64,000 nt of DNA from Cedecea neteri (GCF_000757825.1 NZ_CP009451.1:2914001-2978000); one strand, 5' to 3'. Positions 37,906 to 48,436 are shown, counted from the first letter of the stretch. Notes: generated by a model not told the origin, from the sequence alone. Numbers and translations are program-made.

Positions 37906-39984
37906 ATGGAACGTAAACGTCTTGATAGCGCCGCGCTGGCGGCCGGTATCAGCCCGAACTACATCAACGCCCACGGCAAACCGCAGGATATTCCTGCCGA
38001 GACAAAGCTGCGTCTGCTCGAGGCCATGAACCGCACCGTTGCGCCGAAGCAGGTACCCACGCCGGTGCCCGTTGTGCAGGTTTTCACCGCGGGACAGCGG
38101 ATGCAGCTGGCGCTGGAAGGCGAAGGGGAGTTTAGCTGGCAGCTGACTACCGAAGAAGGATATGTCCATCACGGGCATGCCTCCGGCGGTAAGAAATTAT
38201 CGCTGCCGACGAAGCTGCCGGAGGGATATCACTCTCTGGTGGTGACCCAGCAAAAGCAAAGCTGGGCTAGCCGCATTATCGTCGCGCCGCCGCGCTGCTA
38301 TGAGCCCGCTGCCTTGCTGCAGGGCAAAAAACTGTGGGGCGCGTGCGTGCAGCTGTATACGCTGCGTTCTGAGGCGAACTGGGGCATCGGCGACTTTGGT
38401 GACTTGAAGCAGATGCTGGCGGATGTGGCAAAGCGTGGCGGGGCATTTATCGGCCTCAACCCGATTCATTCGCTTTATCCTGCGAACCCGGAAAGCGCCA
38501 GCCCGTACAGCCCCTCGTCTCGCCGCTGGCTGAATATCATCTACATCGACGTTAATGCGTTAGAGGATTTTCAGAGCAGCAAAGCGGCGCAGGCGTGGTG
38601 GAAAAAATCCGCCGTCCAGCAACGGCTAAAAGCCGCGAGAGATGCCGAATGGGTGGATTACTCCGCCGTCACGGCCCTTAAAATTGCGGCACTGCGTCTG
38701 GCGTGGCAGCAATTCTCGCTGCGTAAAAGCAATGATGAGCAGGTTATCGAGTTTGACCGCTTCATCGCTGAAGGCGGTGAAGGACTTTTCTACCAGGCCG
38801 CCTATGATGCGCTACATGCCAGTCAGGTTAGCGAAGATGTTGGCCGCTGGGGCTGGCCGGTGTGGCCTGAGGGCTATCGTGATGCCCACAGCCCGGAGGT
38901 CAAAAAGTTCTGCGAGGTGCATCGCGATGAGGTTAACTTCTGGCTTTGGTTGCAGTATCTCGCCTGGCGTCAGTTTAAGGCGTGCTGGGATGCCAGCCAG
39001 CATGACGAGATGCCGATTGGCCTCTATCGCGATCTCGCGGTGGGCGTGGCGGAAGGCGGATCTGAAACCTGGTGCGACCGTGAACTTTACTGCCTGAAGG
39101 CTTCTGTCGGTGCCCCGCCGGATATTCTTGGCCCGCTGGGGCAAAACTGGGGCCTGCCGCCAATGGACCCCCATGTCATGGTCGCTCGAGCCTATCAGCC
39201 TTTTATCGAGCTGCTGCGCGCCAACATGACCCACTGCGGCGCGCTGCGTATCGACCACGTGATGTCGATGCTGCGGCTGTGGTGGATCCCTTACGGCGAA
39301 ACGGCGGATAAGGGCGCTTACGTCCAGTATCCGGTCGACGATTTGCTGTCTATCCTTGCGCTTGAGAGCCAGCGTCACCGCTGCATGGTGATAGGTGAAG
39401 ACCTTGGCACGGTGCCGGTTGAAATCGTCGGCAAGCTCCGCGACAGCGGCGTTTACTCTTACAAAGTGCTGTACTTCGAGCACGACGGGGAGAAGCAGTT
39501 TAAGGCGCCGGCTTCATGGCCGAGGCAGTCGATGGCGGTCGCCACGACGCACGACCTGCCAACGCTTCGCGGTTACTGGAACAGCGGAGATTTAACGCTG
39601 GGTAAAACGCTGGGTCTCTATCCGGATGAAGAGGTGCTGGCGGGGCTGTATGAAGACCGTGAGCGAGCTAAACAGGGCTTGCTGGAGGGGTTGCATAAGT
39701 ACGGCTGCTTGCCGAAGCGGGCAGGGCATAAAGCAGCATTAATGACGATGACCGACACCCTGAACCGTGGCATGCAGCGTTACATTGCCGACAGCCATAG
39801 CGCGTTACTGGGGCTGCAGCCGGAGGACTGGCTTGATATGGCCGAGCCGGTGAATATTCCAGGGACCAGCGATCAGTATAAAAACTGGCGTCGGAAGCTA
39901 ACCCGCTCGCTGGAGGCGATGTTTGGCGATGAACGAGTGAACAGGCTGCTGAAGGATTTGGATAAGCGGCGTAAGAAAGCGTAG
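37906..39984 (+). CDS. malQ: 4-alpha-glucanotransferase (amylomaltase)
   Basis: Transfers maltosyl and longer dextrinyl residues between maltodextrins, releasing glucose and making substrate for MalP. 692 residues, GH77. Catalytic motifs are visible: nucleophile Asp in LRIDHVMSMLRLWWIP, acid/base Glu in VIGEDLGTVP, and THDLPTLRGYW. An N-terminal extension of about 140 residues before the barrel is normal for enteric MalQ. Co-transcribed with malP. A REP-like palindrome separates its end from the convergent nfuA. Confidence 0.97.
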   Translation: MERKRLDSAALAAGISPNYINAHGKPQDIPAETKLRLLEAMNRTVAPKQVPTPVPVVQVFTAGQRMQLALEGEGEFSWQLTTEEGYVHHGHASGGKKLSLPTKLPEGYHSLVVTQQKQSWASRIIVAPPRCYEPAALLQGKKLWGACVQLYTLRSEANWGIGDFGDLKQMLADVAKRGGAFIGLNPIHSLYPANPESASPYSPSSRRWLNIIYIDVNALEDFQSSKAAQAWWKKSAVQQRLKAARDAEWVDYSAVTALKIAALRLAWQQFSLRKSNDEQVIEFDRFIAEGGEGLFYQAAYDALHASQVSEDVGRWGWPVWPEGYRDAHSPEVKKFCEVHRDEVNFWLWLQYLAWRQFKACWDASQHDEMPIGLYRDLAVGVAEGGSETWCDRELYCLKASVGAPPDILGPLGQNWGLPPMDPHVMVARAYQPFIELLRANMTHCGALRIDHVMSMLRLWWIPYGETADKGAYVQYPVDDLLSILALESQRHRCMVIGEDLGTVPVEIVGKLRDSGVYSYKVLYFEHDGEKQFKAPASWPRQSMAVATTHDLPTLRGYWNSGDLTLGKTLGLYPDEEVLAGLYEDRERAKQGLLEGLHKYGCLPKRAGHKAALMTMTDTLNRGMQRYIADSHSALLGLQPEDWLDMAEPVNIPGTSDQYKNWRRKLTRSLEAMFGDERVNRLLKDLDKRRKKA

Positions 39985-40009
39985 GTACTTCTCAATTTTC
40001 GCGATCTAT

Positions 40010-40045
40010 CCCCTCTCCCTTCCAGGGAGAGGGTTAGGGTGAGGG
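40010..40045. repeat. REP-like palindrome between malQ and nfuA
   Basis: CCCTCTCCC-ttcca-GGGAGAGGGttaGGGTGAGGG, between two convergent genes. This intact copy is the best template for rebuilding the one split by the IS110 element. Confidence 0.82.
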
Positions 40046-40050
40046 TCAAA

Positions 40051-40626
40051 CTAATAGTAAGAGTGCTCACCGCGCTGGTGTTCGGTCAGATCACGAACGC
40101 CTTTCAGCTCAGGGAACTCAGCCAGAAGCTGTTTCTCGATCCCTTCTTTCAGCGTAACGTCGACCATAGAACAGCCGTTACAGCCGCCGCCAAACTGCAG
40201 GATGGCATAGCCTTCGTCGGTAATTTCCATCAGCGTGACGCGGCCGCCGTGGCCAGCCAGCTGTGGGTTAACGGTGGCCTGCAGCATGTACTCAACGCGC
40301 TCCATCAGCGGTGCATCGTCAGACACTTTACGCATTTTCGCATTAGGCGCTTTCAGCGTCAGCTGAGAACCGAGCTGATCGGTAACGAAGTCGATTTCGG
40401 CGTCTTCGAGGTAAGGGGCGCTCAGCTCATCGACATAGGCGGTTAACTGCTCAAACGGCAGCGCCGTGTCGGTCGCTTCAACCGCATCCGGCGGACAATA
40501 AGACACACCACACTCCGCATTCGGGGTGCCAGGATTGATTACGAATACGCGGATTTGCGTCCCTTCTTCCTGATTTGCCAGCAGTTTGGCAAAGTGGGAT
40601 TGTGCAGCATCGGAAATACGGATCAT
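40051..40626 (-). CDS. nfuA: NfuA, iron-sulfur cluster carrier protein
   Basis: Carries and delivers [4Fe-4S] clusters under oxidative stress and iron starvation, and supports lipoyl synthase in E. coli. 191 residues. The N-terminal domain is a degenerate A-type scaffold ([10 protein letters not shown]); the C-terminal NifU-like domain binds the cluster through Cys149 and Cys152 in [13 protein letters not shown]. Older name gntY. Just downstream of gntX on the same strand, 58 bases apart, and probably separately transcribed. Confidence 0.97.
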   Translation of the reverse strand: MIRISDAAQSHFAKLLANQEEGTQIRVFVINPGTPNAECGVSYCPPDAVEATDTALPFEQLTAYVDELSAPYLEDAEIDFVTDQLGSQLTLKAPNAKMRKVSDDAPLMERVEYMLQATVNPQLAGHGGRVTLMEITDEGYAILQFGGGCNGCSMVDVTLKEGIEKQLLAEFPELKGVRDLTEHQRGEHSYY

Positions 40627-40684
40627 AACGATTGCTCAATAGTTGACTATTTTAGTCGGTTATAATACGCCCATCGTCGAGGGT

Positions 40685-41368
40685 CTACAAGGTTCGACAC
40701 AGGCACCATACCTGGACAGTCGCCGCGCCCTGCTTTTTCAGCAATCGCGCTATCTCCGCAACAGTACTACCCGTCGTCACGACATCATCCACAATAGCCA
40801 TATGGCGACCCGCCACCGGGATTTCAACCCTAAAGATGCCTTTCAAATTCCTCTTTCGCTCTTTGGCCGTTAGCGTGTGCTGCGCCGGTGAAGAACGTAT
40901 GCGTTTGATGGCAAAAGGGAAATAATCGCAACCCAGCCAGCGAGCCAGTGGGGTAGCAATAAGTGCGCTTTGGTTGTAGCCCCGCCGCCACGCTCTGGCG
41001 TGATGTAAAGGCACGCTCAGCACGCTATCGGGCAGTTGAATACGTCCCTTTCGCCTGGATGCTAAAATGCGCAGCAGCAGCAGGCGTGCCAAAGCCGGGG
41101 CGAGCGAGGGCGTACCGGTAAATTTCAGGTGATGAATCACTGTGCTTAGCGGCGGCAGATAGTCGGTCACGTAGGTTATTGCGTCCCACTCGGGCATTCG
41201 TTGCAGGCAGCGACCGCAGGGCAAACTCCCGCTCAGGGCCGGCAAACCGCACTGTGGGCAGCAGGCCTGTGGCTGAACGAGCGAAGCGGTGCAGCATGAG
41301 CAAACCCCCCAGCCTGGGCAGGCAAGCGGTAACTGGCATAGCCAACAGCGGCCAGGGATTGTTAGCAT
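40685..41368 (-). CDS. gntX: GntX, ComF-family phosphoribosyltransferase-like protein
   Basis: ComF-type protein of 227 residues. An N-terminal zinc-ribbon-like region has paired cysteines (CWLC, CSCC, CCPQCG, CGRC); the C-terminal type I phosphoribosyltransferase motif is VDDVVTTGSTVAEIA. The E. coli homologue is linked to gluconate use by its name and to use of DNA as nutrient through its ComF family; neither role is proven here. The start at 41368 gives the E. coli N-terminus; the long upstream open frame runs into the divergent bioH. Confidence 0.92.
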   Translation of the reverse strand: MLTIPGRCWLCQLPLACPGWGVCSCCTASLVQPQACCPQCGLPALSGSLPCGRCLQRMPEWDAITYVTDYLPPLSTVIHHLKFTGTPSLAPALARLLLLRILASRRKGRIQLPDSVLSVPLHHARAWRRGYNQSALIATPLARWLGCDYFPFAIKRIRSSPAQHTLTAKERKRNLKGIFRVEIPVAGRHMAIVDDVVTTGSTVAEIARLLKKQGAATVQVWCLCRTL

Positions 41369-41406
41369 AGCGTTCTCCTTGCTGATGAAAATGAGAACGG
41401 TAACCG

Positions 41407-42180
41407 ATGAGCGACCTGTGGTGGCAAACAAAAGGTGAAGGGAATAACGATCTTGTGCTGCTGCACGGATGGGGGCTGAATGCCGGGGTATGGCACAACA
41501 TAGAAGCCGAACTTGGCTCGCATTTTCGGCTGCACCTGGTCGACCTGCCGGGATACGGCCGGAGCAAAGGTTTTGGTTCACTGACGTTAGAGCAAATGGC
41601 TGACATTGTGCTGGCTAAGGCTCCTGAGCGGGCCATCTGGTTAGGCTGGAGTCTTGGCGGGCTGGTGGCTAGCCAGATAGCGCTTGCCAGGCCTGAGCGC
41701 GTAAAGGCGCTGGTGACGGTAGCCTCTTCGCCGTGTTTTACCGCCGCAGAAGGATGGCCGGGCATTAAACCGGACGTGCTGGCCGGGTTCCAGCGGCAGC
41801 TAAGCGAAGACTTTCAGCGCACCGTTGAGCGCTTTTTGGCGCTGCAAACCCTGGGCACGGAAACGGCGCGCCAGGATGCTCGCCTGCTTAAATCTATTGT
41901 TCTGGAACAGCCAATGCCGGATGTGGATGTGCTCAACGGCGGTCTTGAGATCCTGAGAACCGCCGACCTGCGTGCGGGTCTTGCAGAATCAGTTGTACCT
42001 CATTTGCGGCTGTATGGCCGGCTGGACGGGCTGGTTCCACGCAAAGTGGTTCCCCTGCTTGATGTCCTGTGGCCGCACTCCAGTTCACTTATTTTCGACA
42101 AGGCCGCACACGCGCCCTTTATCTCGCATCCGGCGGAGTTTTGCCAGGCGGTGCTGGAGTGGGAACAGCGTCTTACATAA
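41407..42180 (+). CDS. bioH: BioH, pimeloyl-ACP methyl ester carboxylesterase
   Basis: Frees pimeloyl-ACP from its methyl ester, the last step of pimelate formation for biotin. Alpha/beta hydrolase, 257 residues. The nucleophile Ser82 is in the elbow GWSLGG; the catalytic His lies in [12 protein letters not shown] near the C-terminus, and the oxyanion HGWGLN is at about residues 20-25. Divergent from gntX with 38 bases between start codons, the usual enteric order. Convergent with feoC across a hairpin. Confidence 0.96.
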   Translation: MSDLWWQTKGEGNNDLVLLHGWGLNAGVWHNIEAELGSHFRLHLVDLPGYGRSKGFGSLTLEQMADIVLAKAPERAIWLGWSLGGLVASQIALARPERVKALVTVASSPCFTAAEGWPGIKPDVLAGFQRQLSEDFQRTVERFLALQTLGTETARQDARLLKSIVLEQPMPDVDVLNGGLEILRTADLRAGLAESVVPHLRLYGRLDGLVPRKVVPLLDVLWPHSSSLIFDKAAHAPFISHPAEFCQAVLEWEQRLT

Positions 42181-42196
42181 AAGACGGGCGATAAAA

Positions 42197-42217
42197 AAGG
42201 CGGGGATGGCCCGCCTT
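42197..42217. terminator. Terminator between bioH and feoC
   Basis: AAGGCGGG-gatgg-CCCGCCTT. On the minus strand it is followed by TTTTTT, so it most likely ends the feoABC transcript; it can also serve bioH. Confidence 0.85.
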
Positions 42218-42222
42218 CTCTC

Positions 42223-42459
42223 CTACCTCAGAGCCCAAAGTTCCCGGGCGCACTTTTTCCCCTCAGGGCAGCTTTTACAACTCCCCGTCAGGCAACTGCT
42301 CGGGTCTTCACTGATGCGCATTGCTTTGCCCATGGCTTCCAGGCGATCGAGCATCGCGGCCACCAGCGGCAGGGGCGTAGCAAGCTGCTGGCTTATCTGT
42401 TTCGCTTCCAGGCGGCCCTGAAGCGCCAGGGCGTTACGGATATCAATCAGGCTTGCCAT
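42223..42459 (-). CDS. feoC: FeoC, ferrous iron transport accessory protein
   Basis: Small winged-helix protein, 78 residues, that accompanies FeoB in gammaproteobacteria; in Klebsiella and Salmonella it binds an iron-sulfur cluster and protects FeoB from proteolysis. The four-cysteine cluster [15 protein letters not shown] is intact near residues 56-70. Nine bases after feoB; last gene of feoABC. Confidence 0.95.
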   Translation of the reverse strand: MASLIDIRNALALQGRLEAKQISQQLATPLPLVAAMLDRLEAMGKAMRISEDPSSCLTGSCKSCPEGKKCARELWALR

Positions 42460-42468
42460 AATCGCTCC

Positions 42469-44784
42469 TTAGTGACAGTCGCCGGCGCTGCTTTGGCAGC
42501 AGGATGACGGCGTTTTTCTGGTAGCCAGCAGTGAGACATCAACGCGGCTGCGGGCCCGGCGCAGGCCGCCCAGCAGCAGGACGTTGAACAACACGACCGC
42601 TAAAATACAGATCAGGCTGAACCTTGGATGTTCGCTGAAGGTGACGCTTTGGTAATACAGCGTAGAGAGCGAGTAGGCGATGTTCAGCCCCCAAAGTACC
42701 GAGAATGTCATCCAGCCCCGGCTTGATTCGCGGGCAATCGCGCCCATCACCGAGATGCACGGAATATAGAGCAGGACGAAAATGAGATAGCTGTAGGCGG
42801 CTTCGCTACCAAACTTGCTGCTCATCACGCCCATCGGCCCGGAGGACATTTCGCCGTCGCCTTTACTGGCCTCAATCGGGTTCGCCAGCACGCTCAGGCT
42901 AAAGGTGTTTTTCAGCCCCTGCCAGGTTTCATCGGCGGCGGCACCCAGCTCATCAAGCAGGTTAAAGCTGGCGGCATCAAACTCCTCGTTGTGGATATCT
43001 TCGGCGGTATAAAGGGTATTCAGCGTACCGACGACCACTTCTTTTGCCATCGCGCCGGTAAACAGCCCAACGGTGGCCTGCCAGTTGTCGTCGTGGACGC
43101 CAATCGGCTTAAGCAGGGGGGTCAACACCCGGCTGACGGAGGCAAGGGCGGAGTCATTTATGTTATCCACCGGCTTGCCGCTAAAGGAGAAGCTGTTCAG
43201 TGCGCCGATGAAAATACTCACAATCACGATGACTTTACCGGCGCGAAGCACGAAGCCTTTCAGGCGCTGCCAGGTCTGTAACAGCAGGCTTTTAAGGTGA
43301 GGGACGTGGTAAACCGGCAGCTCCATCACGAACGGTGAAGCTTCGCCGCGCATAATGGTGTGCTTCAGCATCAGGCCGGTAAGAATGGCCATTACGATGC
43401 CGAGGATGTAGAGCGAGAACACCACCAGCGCGCCTTGCTGACCAAAAAATGCGGCGGCAAATACCGCGAAAATTGCCAGGCGTGCGCCGCAGGACATAAA
43501 CGGCGCCATCATGATGGTCATCAGCCTTTCGCGCGGAGCGTCAAGGGTACGGGCGCCCATTACCGAAGGTACGTTGCAGCCGAAGCCAACGATCAGCGGC
43601 ACAAACGATTTACCCGGCAGCCCCAGCGACTGCATCAGGCGGTCCATCACGAAAGCCGCCCGAGCCATGTAGCCGGAGTCTTCGAGGAACGACAAGAACA
43701 GGTACATCATGCCGATTTGTGGCACCAGAGGCAGCACGGTGTTGATCCCGCCGCCGATGCCCTGGGCCAGGAAGATGGTCAGCCAGTCCGGGAAATGCAG
43801 CGTATAGCCAAGCCACTGAATGCCGTGAATAAATATCGCCACCGAGCCGGCGTCAAAAATAGGCTGCAGCGCCCCGCCGATGTTAATCGCCAGCAGGAAC
43901 ATCAGGTACATCACCAGCATAAAGATCGGCAGGCCGAGGTAGCGGTTGAGAATGATTTTATCCATCGCTACCGTCAGGTGGTTCGGCTCGGCGGTCATGC
44001 TGTTGCTGACCGCGTCGCAGACTGAAGCGATGCTCTGGTAACGCGCATCGGCAATCAGCAGGGCAGGATCGTCAACGGTTTCTGCGAGGCGCGCGCGGGC
44101 AGCGTCAAGTTTGTCTGTGGCATTGCCCGCATAAGCGAGGCTGTAGATATCACCTTCCAGCATCTGCAGCGCCAGCCAGCGGCGTTGTTCAACCGGCATT
44201 TCCTGCGGCATGTCCGCGGCCAGGCTTTCCGCCTCTTGCAGTAAAACCTGCGGATAGTGGACCAGTTCGCTTTTTTGGTTGGGCTGTTTGCGGTCAATGG
44301 CGAGCTTCAGGCTTTCAATGCCGCGCCCGCGGGTAGACACCAGCGGCACGACCGGGCAGCCAAGACGGGCGGCAAGCGCGTCGATGTCGATACGAATGGC
44401 CTGCTTTTCGGCGATATCCAGCATATTAAGCGCGACCACGCACGGAATGCCCAGTTCGAGCAGCTGCAGCGTCAGGTAGAGGTTGCGCTCAAGGTTTGAA
44501 GCATCCACCACGTTAATGAGCAGGTCGGCGTCGCCGCTGAGGATGTAATGACAGGCAATTTGCTCATCGAGCGAAGTCTGCGACGAAATGGTGGTGAGCG
44601 AATAGGTGCCGGGCAAATCAACCAGCGTTACCTGGTGCTCAAGCGTGGAAAACTGACCTTCTTTGCGTTCTACGGTGACGCCAGCCCAGTTTCCCACGCG
44701 CTGGCGGGCACCCGTCAGCTGATTAAAAAGCGTGGTTTTGCCCGAGTTGGGGTTGCCGATTAAACCTATGGTTAAGTTTTTCAT
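42469..44784 (-). CDS. feoB: FeoB, ferrous iron permease with G-protein domain
   Basis: Main anaerobic Fe2+ importer, 771 residues. The N-terminal GTPase has G1 GNPNSGKTT at residues 10-18, G3 LVDLPGTYSL and G4 ALNMLDIAEK; the membrane part carries the two GATE regions, including the Cys-containing LIVGFGCNVPSVMGART and the second half's SCGARLAIFAVF. The C-terminus has a short cysteine-rich tail (SSCCQSSAGDCH). Middle gene of feoABC, 52 bases after feoA. Confidence 0.97.
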   Translation of the reverse strand: MKNLTIGLIGNPNSGKTTLFNQLTGARQRVGNWAGVTVERKEGQFSTLEHQVTLVDLPGTYSLTTISSQTSLDEQIACHYILSGDADLLINVVDASNLERNLYLTLQLLELGIPCVVALNMLDIAEKQAIRIDIDALAARLGCPVVPLVSTRGRGIESLKLAIDRKQPNQKSELVHYPQVLLQEAESLAADMPQEMPVEQRRWLALQMLEGDIYSLAYAGNATDKLDAARARLAETVDDPALLIADARYQSIASVCDAVSNSMTAEPNHLTVAMDKIILNRYLGLPIFMLVMYLMFLLAINIGGALQPIFDAGSVAIFIHGIQWLGYTLHFPDWLTIFLAQGIGGGINTVLPLVPQIGMMYLFLSFLEDSGYMARAAFVMDRLMQSLGLPGKSFVPLIVGFGCNVPSVMGARTLDAPRERLMTIMMAPFMSCGARLAIFAVFAAAFFGQQGALVVFSLYILGIVMAILTGLMLKHTIMRGEASPFVMELPVYHVPHLKSLLLQTWQRLKGFVLRAGKVIVIVSIFIGALNSFSFSGKPVDNINDSALASVSRVLTPLLKPIGVHDDNWQATVGLFTGAMAKEVVVGTLNTLYTAEDIHNEEFDAASFNLLDELGAAADETWQGLKNTFSLSVLANPIEASKGDGEMSSGPMGVMSSKFGSEAAYSYLIFVLLYIPCISVMGAIARESSRGWMTFSVLWGLNIAYSLSTLYYQSVTFSEHPRFSLICILAVVLFNVLLLGGLRRARSRVDVSLLATRKTPSSCCQSSAGDCH

Positions 44785-44836
44785 TTTGTTCGTGGACTTC
44801 GTTGAGTTTGCAAAAAGCGCGTACGCTCACCCGTCG

Positions 44837-45061
44837 TTAAACGACAGCTTCGATATTCACCAGCGCGAGATCTTTTTTGCGCAGCACCAGGCTTACGCGG
44901 CGAGTTTCGATATGAATAGGATCGCCCAGAGGCGCCACGCGAACTACGTTAAATGAAGATCCCGGCAGCATGCCGAGCGACAATAATTTCTGGCGATAAG
45001 CCGGGCTGATTTCATTGGCGAAACCGGTAATTTTCCACGCGCTATTCGGTATGAATTGCAT
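44837..45061 (-). CDS. feoA: FeoA, ferrous iron transport protein A
   Basis: Small cytosolic SH3-like protein of 74 residues that assists FeoB. Conserved features: the N-terminal SAWKITGF and the [21 protein letters not shown] core of the FeoA domain. First gene of feoABC on the minus strand. Its upstream 450 bases carry a Fur-like and an FNR-type site, consistent with iron- and oxygen-dependent control. Confidence 0.96.
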   Translation of the reverse strand: MQFIPNSAWKITGFANEISPAYRQKLLSLGMLPGSSFNVVRVAPLGDPIHIETRRVSLVLRKKDLALVNIEAVV

Positions 45062-45184
45062 AGGACCTACTTAGAGCTGGGCTCTGCATTGACGCTGACT
45101 GAATGAAGGCTTTATCCGCGAGCTATGCGCACGATAAAAGCTGATTACGGCATCGGAAGAAAGAGAAGAAATATCGTTCAACAC

Positions 45185-45201
45185 AATGATAATGAGAATG
45201 G
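45185..45201 (-). promoter_or_regulatory. Fur-like box upstream of feoA
   Basis: AATGATAATGAGAATGG on the plus strand fits the Fur consensus hexamers (GATAAT, GAGAAT). It lies about 125-140 bases upstream of the feoA start. Confidence 0.75.
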
Positions 45202-45424
45202 TTAACGTCGACAATATTTATTTTTCTTTCAAAATTTTACTGAAATTATTATTTAAGGGGCATTTAGGGCGCGTGGATTATTTATGGGGTTGCGAGATGT
45301 TTTGATTAATTGACTGAAAATTATAGTGATACTTTAATCGTGAAGAAGCGAGAGTGTTATTTTACTATTAACGATGTTACAGGAGTGATAATTACTGGTT
45401 TCTTAGTAGGATAAATATTGAAAA

Positions 45425-45438
45425 TTGATTTAAATCAA
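45425..45438 (-). promoter_or_regulatory. FNR site in the feo upstream region
   Basis: TTGATTTAAATCAA is a perfect match to the FNR consensus TTGAT-N4-ATCAA. It lies about 365 bases upstream of feoA, in an AT-rich stretch that otherwise shows no gene. E. coli feo is also FNR-activated. Confidence 0.75.
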
Positions 45439-45482
45439 AATTAAGTTATTTTTCTGCTTCTGGCGGGGCGGTGAAAAATAAA

Positions 45483-45505
45483 TCCTCTCCCCGAAGGGAG
45501 AGGAA
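45483..45505. repeat. Short REP-like palindrome after yhgF
   Basis: CCTCTCCC-cgaa-GGGAGAGG, the inner hairpin of the family without the GGGTGAGGG tail. It begins 7 bases beyond the yhgF stop on that gene's strand. Confidence 0.75.
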
Positions 45506-45511
45506 AGACAA

Positions 45512-47845
45512 TTAACGCTTTTTGCCCATTGCCGCAGCCAGGGCATCCATCATGGCGCTATTTCCACCGCTGGCGTTGTCACGCCCGCGTGGTTTTTGCT
45601 GCGCTGCCGGTCTGCCTTTTTGCTCGCGAGGGGCGTTACCGCCGTTACCGCGACGGCTGCCGCTCTCGCCCGGCTGTTCGTCGAGGCGCATGGTTAAGGC
45701 GATGCGTTTGCGCTGCAGGTCAACCTCAAGCACTTTGACCTTCACAATATCGCCCGCTTTCACCACTTTATGCGGATCGTCGATGAACTTGTCGGACAGC
45801 GACGAGATGTGAACCAGCCCGTCCTGATGCACGCCAATATCCACAAACGCACCGAAGTTGGTGACGTTGGTCACTGCGCCTTCCAGCACCATGTCCGGCG
45901 TCAGGTCGTTCATGGTTTCCACGCCTTCGGCAAACTGTGCGGTTTTAAACTCAGGGCGCGGGTCGCGGCCCGGCTTTTCCAGCTCTTTAATAATGTCCGT
46001 CACGGTAGGAACCCCGAAACGCTCATCGGTGAACTGGCTGGCTTTGAGGTCGCGCAGCTCGCTGCTGTTGCCCATTAGATTCTGCAGCGCCTGCTGGGTT
46101 GCGGCCAGGATGCGTTCGACTACCGGATAGGCTTCCGGGTGAACGGTAGAGGCATCCAGAGGGTTATCGCCGTGGTTAATACGCAGGAAGCCCGCGCACT
46201 GCTCGAAGGCTTTTGGCCCCAGGCGGCTAACTTTCAGCAGCTGCTGGCGGTTCTGGAAGCGGCCGTTTTCGTCGCGCCAGGTGACGATATTCTGCGCCAT
46301 CATGCGGGTCAGGCCGGCAACGCGGGTTAGCAGCGGCACGGAAGCCGTGTTCAGATCCACGCCAACGGCGTTTACGCAGTCTTCGACTACGGCGTCCAGT
46401 TTCCTGGCCAGCTGAGTCTGGCTGACGTCGTGCTGATACTGGCCCACGCCGATAGATTTCGGGTCGATTTTCACCAGCTCGGCCAGCGGATCCTGCAGGC
46501 GGCGGGCGATGGAGACGGCCCCGCGGATAGAAACGTCCAGGTCAGGGAACTCCAGCGCTGCCAGTTCGGAAGCAGAGTAGACGGACGCGCCCGCCTCGCT
46601 GACGATAACTTTCTGTGCGGTGACTTTCGGGAACTGTTTTTGCACATCCAGGAAGAAGCGCTCGGTTTCGCGGGATGCGGTACCGTTACCGATAGCGACC
46701 AGCTCGACGTTGTGCTTCTCGCAAAGTGCAGCCACGGCGACGGCGGCTTTTGCCGCCTGGCCGGTATGCGGATAAATGGTATCGGTGGCAACCAGCTTGC
46801 CGGTGGCGTCAACCACCGCGACCTTCACGCCGGTACGCAGGCCTGGATCGAGTCCCATCGTGGCACGCAGGCCGGCCGGGGCCGCCATCAGCAGGTCATG
46901 AAGGTTACGGGCGAAGACGTTAATCGCTTCGTCTTCCGCGCGTTCGCGCACGGTGCCCATCAGCTCGGTTTCAAGATGCATCAGCACCTTGATGCGCCAG
47001 GTCCAGCTCACCACGGCCTTGCGCCAGCTATCGGCTGGGGCGTTGTTCAGGCGCAGATTGAGATGGTTGATAATCAGCTGTTCGCAATAGCTCTCGCGCG
47101 GTGGCTCATCGAACTGCGGGTCGGCATTCAGCGACAGCTGTAATATGCCTTCGTTGCGCCCGCGGAACATCGCCAGCGCGCGGTGGGAAGGAATGGTGGC
47201 AATCGCTTCGTGGTGGGCAAAATAGTCGCGGAATTTCGCGCCTTCTTCCTCTTTGCCGCTGACAACGGCCGAGACCAGATGCGCATTTTTCCACAGGTAA
47301 TCGCGGACTTTGGCCAGCAGCGCGGCGTCTTCAGCGAAACGCTCCATCAGGATGTAGCGTGCGCCGTCCAGCGCGGCTTTGGTGTCGGCCACGCCTTTGT
47401 CGGCGTCCACGAAGCGGGCAGCTTCCTGCTCCGGGTCGTGTGAAGGCTCGTTCCACAGCAAATCAGCCAGCGGCTCAAGGCCTGCTTCGATAGCGATTTG
47501 CCCGCGGGTACGGCGCTTGGGTTTATACGGCAGGTAAAGGTCTTCGAGCTCGGTTTTGCTCAGCGTGCCGTTGATGGCACCGGCAAGCTCGTCGCTCAGT
47601 TTGCCCTGGTCTGCAATGGATTTGAGAATGGTCTGGCGGCGTTCTTCCAGCTCGCGCAGGTAGCTAAGACGAGTCTCCAGTTGACGCAGTTGCGTGTCAT
47701 CCAGACCGCCGGTGACTTCCTTACGATAACGTGCGATAAACGGCACGGTATTCCCTTCATCCAGCAGGCGAACGGCAGCTTCTACCTGTTCGTTTCTGGC
47801 CTGAAGCTCACCCGCAATAATGCGGCAAAGCGAATCATTCATCAT
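45512..47845 (-). CDS. yhgF: YhgF, Tex-family RNA-binding protein
   Basis: Conserved cytosolic Tex homologue, 777 residues. Domain order: N-terminal helical Tex region, YqgF/RuvC-like fold ([17 protein letters not shown], mid-protein), helix-hairpin-helix repeats ([19 protein letters not shown]), and a C-terminal S1 RNA-binding domain ([20 protein letters not shown]). A low-complexity basic tail of glycine, arginine, proline and glutamine precedes [13 protein letters not shown]. Two adjacent ATGs are possible starts. It lies 111 bases after greB. Tex proteins act on transcription and toxin expression; the E. coli role is not settled. Confidence 0.95.
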   Translation of the reverse strand: MMNDSLCRIIAGELQARNEQVEAAVRLLDEGNTVPFIARYRKEVTGGLDDTQLRQLETRLSYLRELEERRQTILKSIADQGKLSDELAGAINGTLSKTELEDLYLPYKPKRRTRGQIAIEAGLEPLADLLWNEPSHDPEQEAARFVDADKGVADTKAALDGARYILMERFAEDAALLAKVRDYLWKNAHLVSAVVSGKEEEGAKFRDYFAHHEAIATIPSHRALAMFRGRNEGILQLSLNADPQFDEPPRESYCEQLIINHLNLRLNNAPADSWRKAVVSWTWRIKVLMHLETELMGTVRERAEDEAINVFARNLHDLLMAAPAGLRATMGLDPGLRTGVKVAVVDATGKLVATDTIYPHTGQAAKAAVAVAALCEKHNVELVAIGNGTASRETERFFLDVQKQFPKVTAQKVIVSEAGASVYSASELAALEFPDLDVSIRGAVSIARRLQDPLAELVKIDPKSIGVGQYQHDVSQTQLARKLDAVVEDCVNAVGVDLNTASVPLLTRVAGLTRMMAQNIVTWRDENGRFQNRQQLLKVSRLGPKAFEQCAGFLRINHGDNPLDASTVHPEAYPVVERILAATQQALQNLMGNSSELRDLKASQFTDERFGVPTVTDIIKELEKPGRDPRPEFKTAQFAEGVETMNDLTPDMVLEGAVTNVTNFGAFVDIGVHQDGLVHISSLSDKFIDDPHKVVKAGDIVKVKVLEVDLQRKRIALTMRLDEQPGESGSRRGNGGNAPREQKGRPAAQQKPRGRDNASGGNSAMMDALAAAMGKKR

Positions 47846-47956
47846 GGCTTTTCATCTGTGTAGTACGGAAAATTCAGCAAACAGTTATACGGATCGGGGT
47901 ACGAAAATGCCAGCCACCGACCCCCGGATATTGGGTTTCAGACAGTTCTGTGCGAA

Positions 47957-48436
47957 TTATTCAGGTTTAGGGTACTCAATTTCATTGACGTACCACTGTG
48001 CTTCTCCCGCCGGAGTTTGCACCACGGCTAAATCGCCCACCTCTTTTTTGAGCAGCGCTCGCGCCATCGGCGAGTCGATAGAAATGTAGTCCTTGCGGCC
48101 AAAGATCTCGTCGTAGCCGACGATGCGAAAACGCAGCAGGTCGCCGTCGTCGTTTTCTATTTCGACCCACGCGCCAAAGAAGACTTTGCCTTCCTGCTGC
48201 GGTGAGTAATCGACAATTTTCAGCCGTTCCAGCGATTTAGTGATGTAGCGAACCCGGCGGTCAATTTCACGCAGGCGTTTTTTGTTGTACTGGTAGTCGG
48301 CGTTTTCGCTACGATCGCCAAGGCTGGCGGCCCAGGTCACTTTTTTGGTCACCTCAGGGCGTTCTTCACGCCACAGGTAATCCAGCTCTTTTTTGAGCTT
48401 TTCGTAGCCTTCACGGGTGATTAACGGCGTTTTCAT
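47957..48436 (-). CDS. greB: GreB, transcript cleavage factor
   Basis: Rescues backtracked RNA polymerase by inducing cleavage of the 3' RNA end. 159 residues. An N-terminal antiparallel coiled coil (about residues 1-75, with the acidic tip in DRSENADYQYNKK) enters the secondary channel; the C-terminal FKBP-like domain follows (IVGYDEIFGRKDYISIDSPMA). The tip acidic residues and the extra basic surface relative to GreA support GreB. Divergent from ompR across a 238-base gap. Confidence 0.96.
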   Translation of the reverse strand: MKTPLITREGYEKLKKELDYLWREERPEVTKKVTWAASLGDRSENADYQYNKKRLREIDRRVRYITKSLERLKIVDYSPQQEGKVFFGAWVEIENDDGDLLRFRIVGYDEIFGRKDYISIDSPMARALLKKEVGDLAVVQTPAGEAQWYVNEIEYPKPE

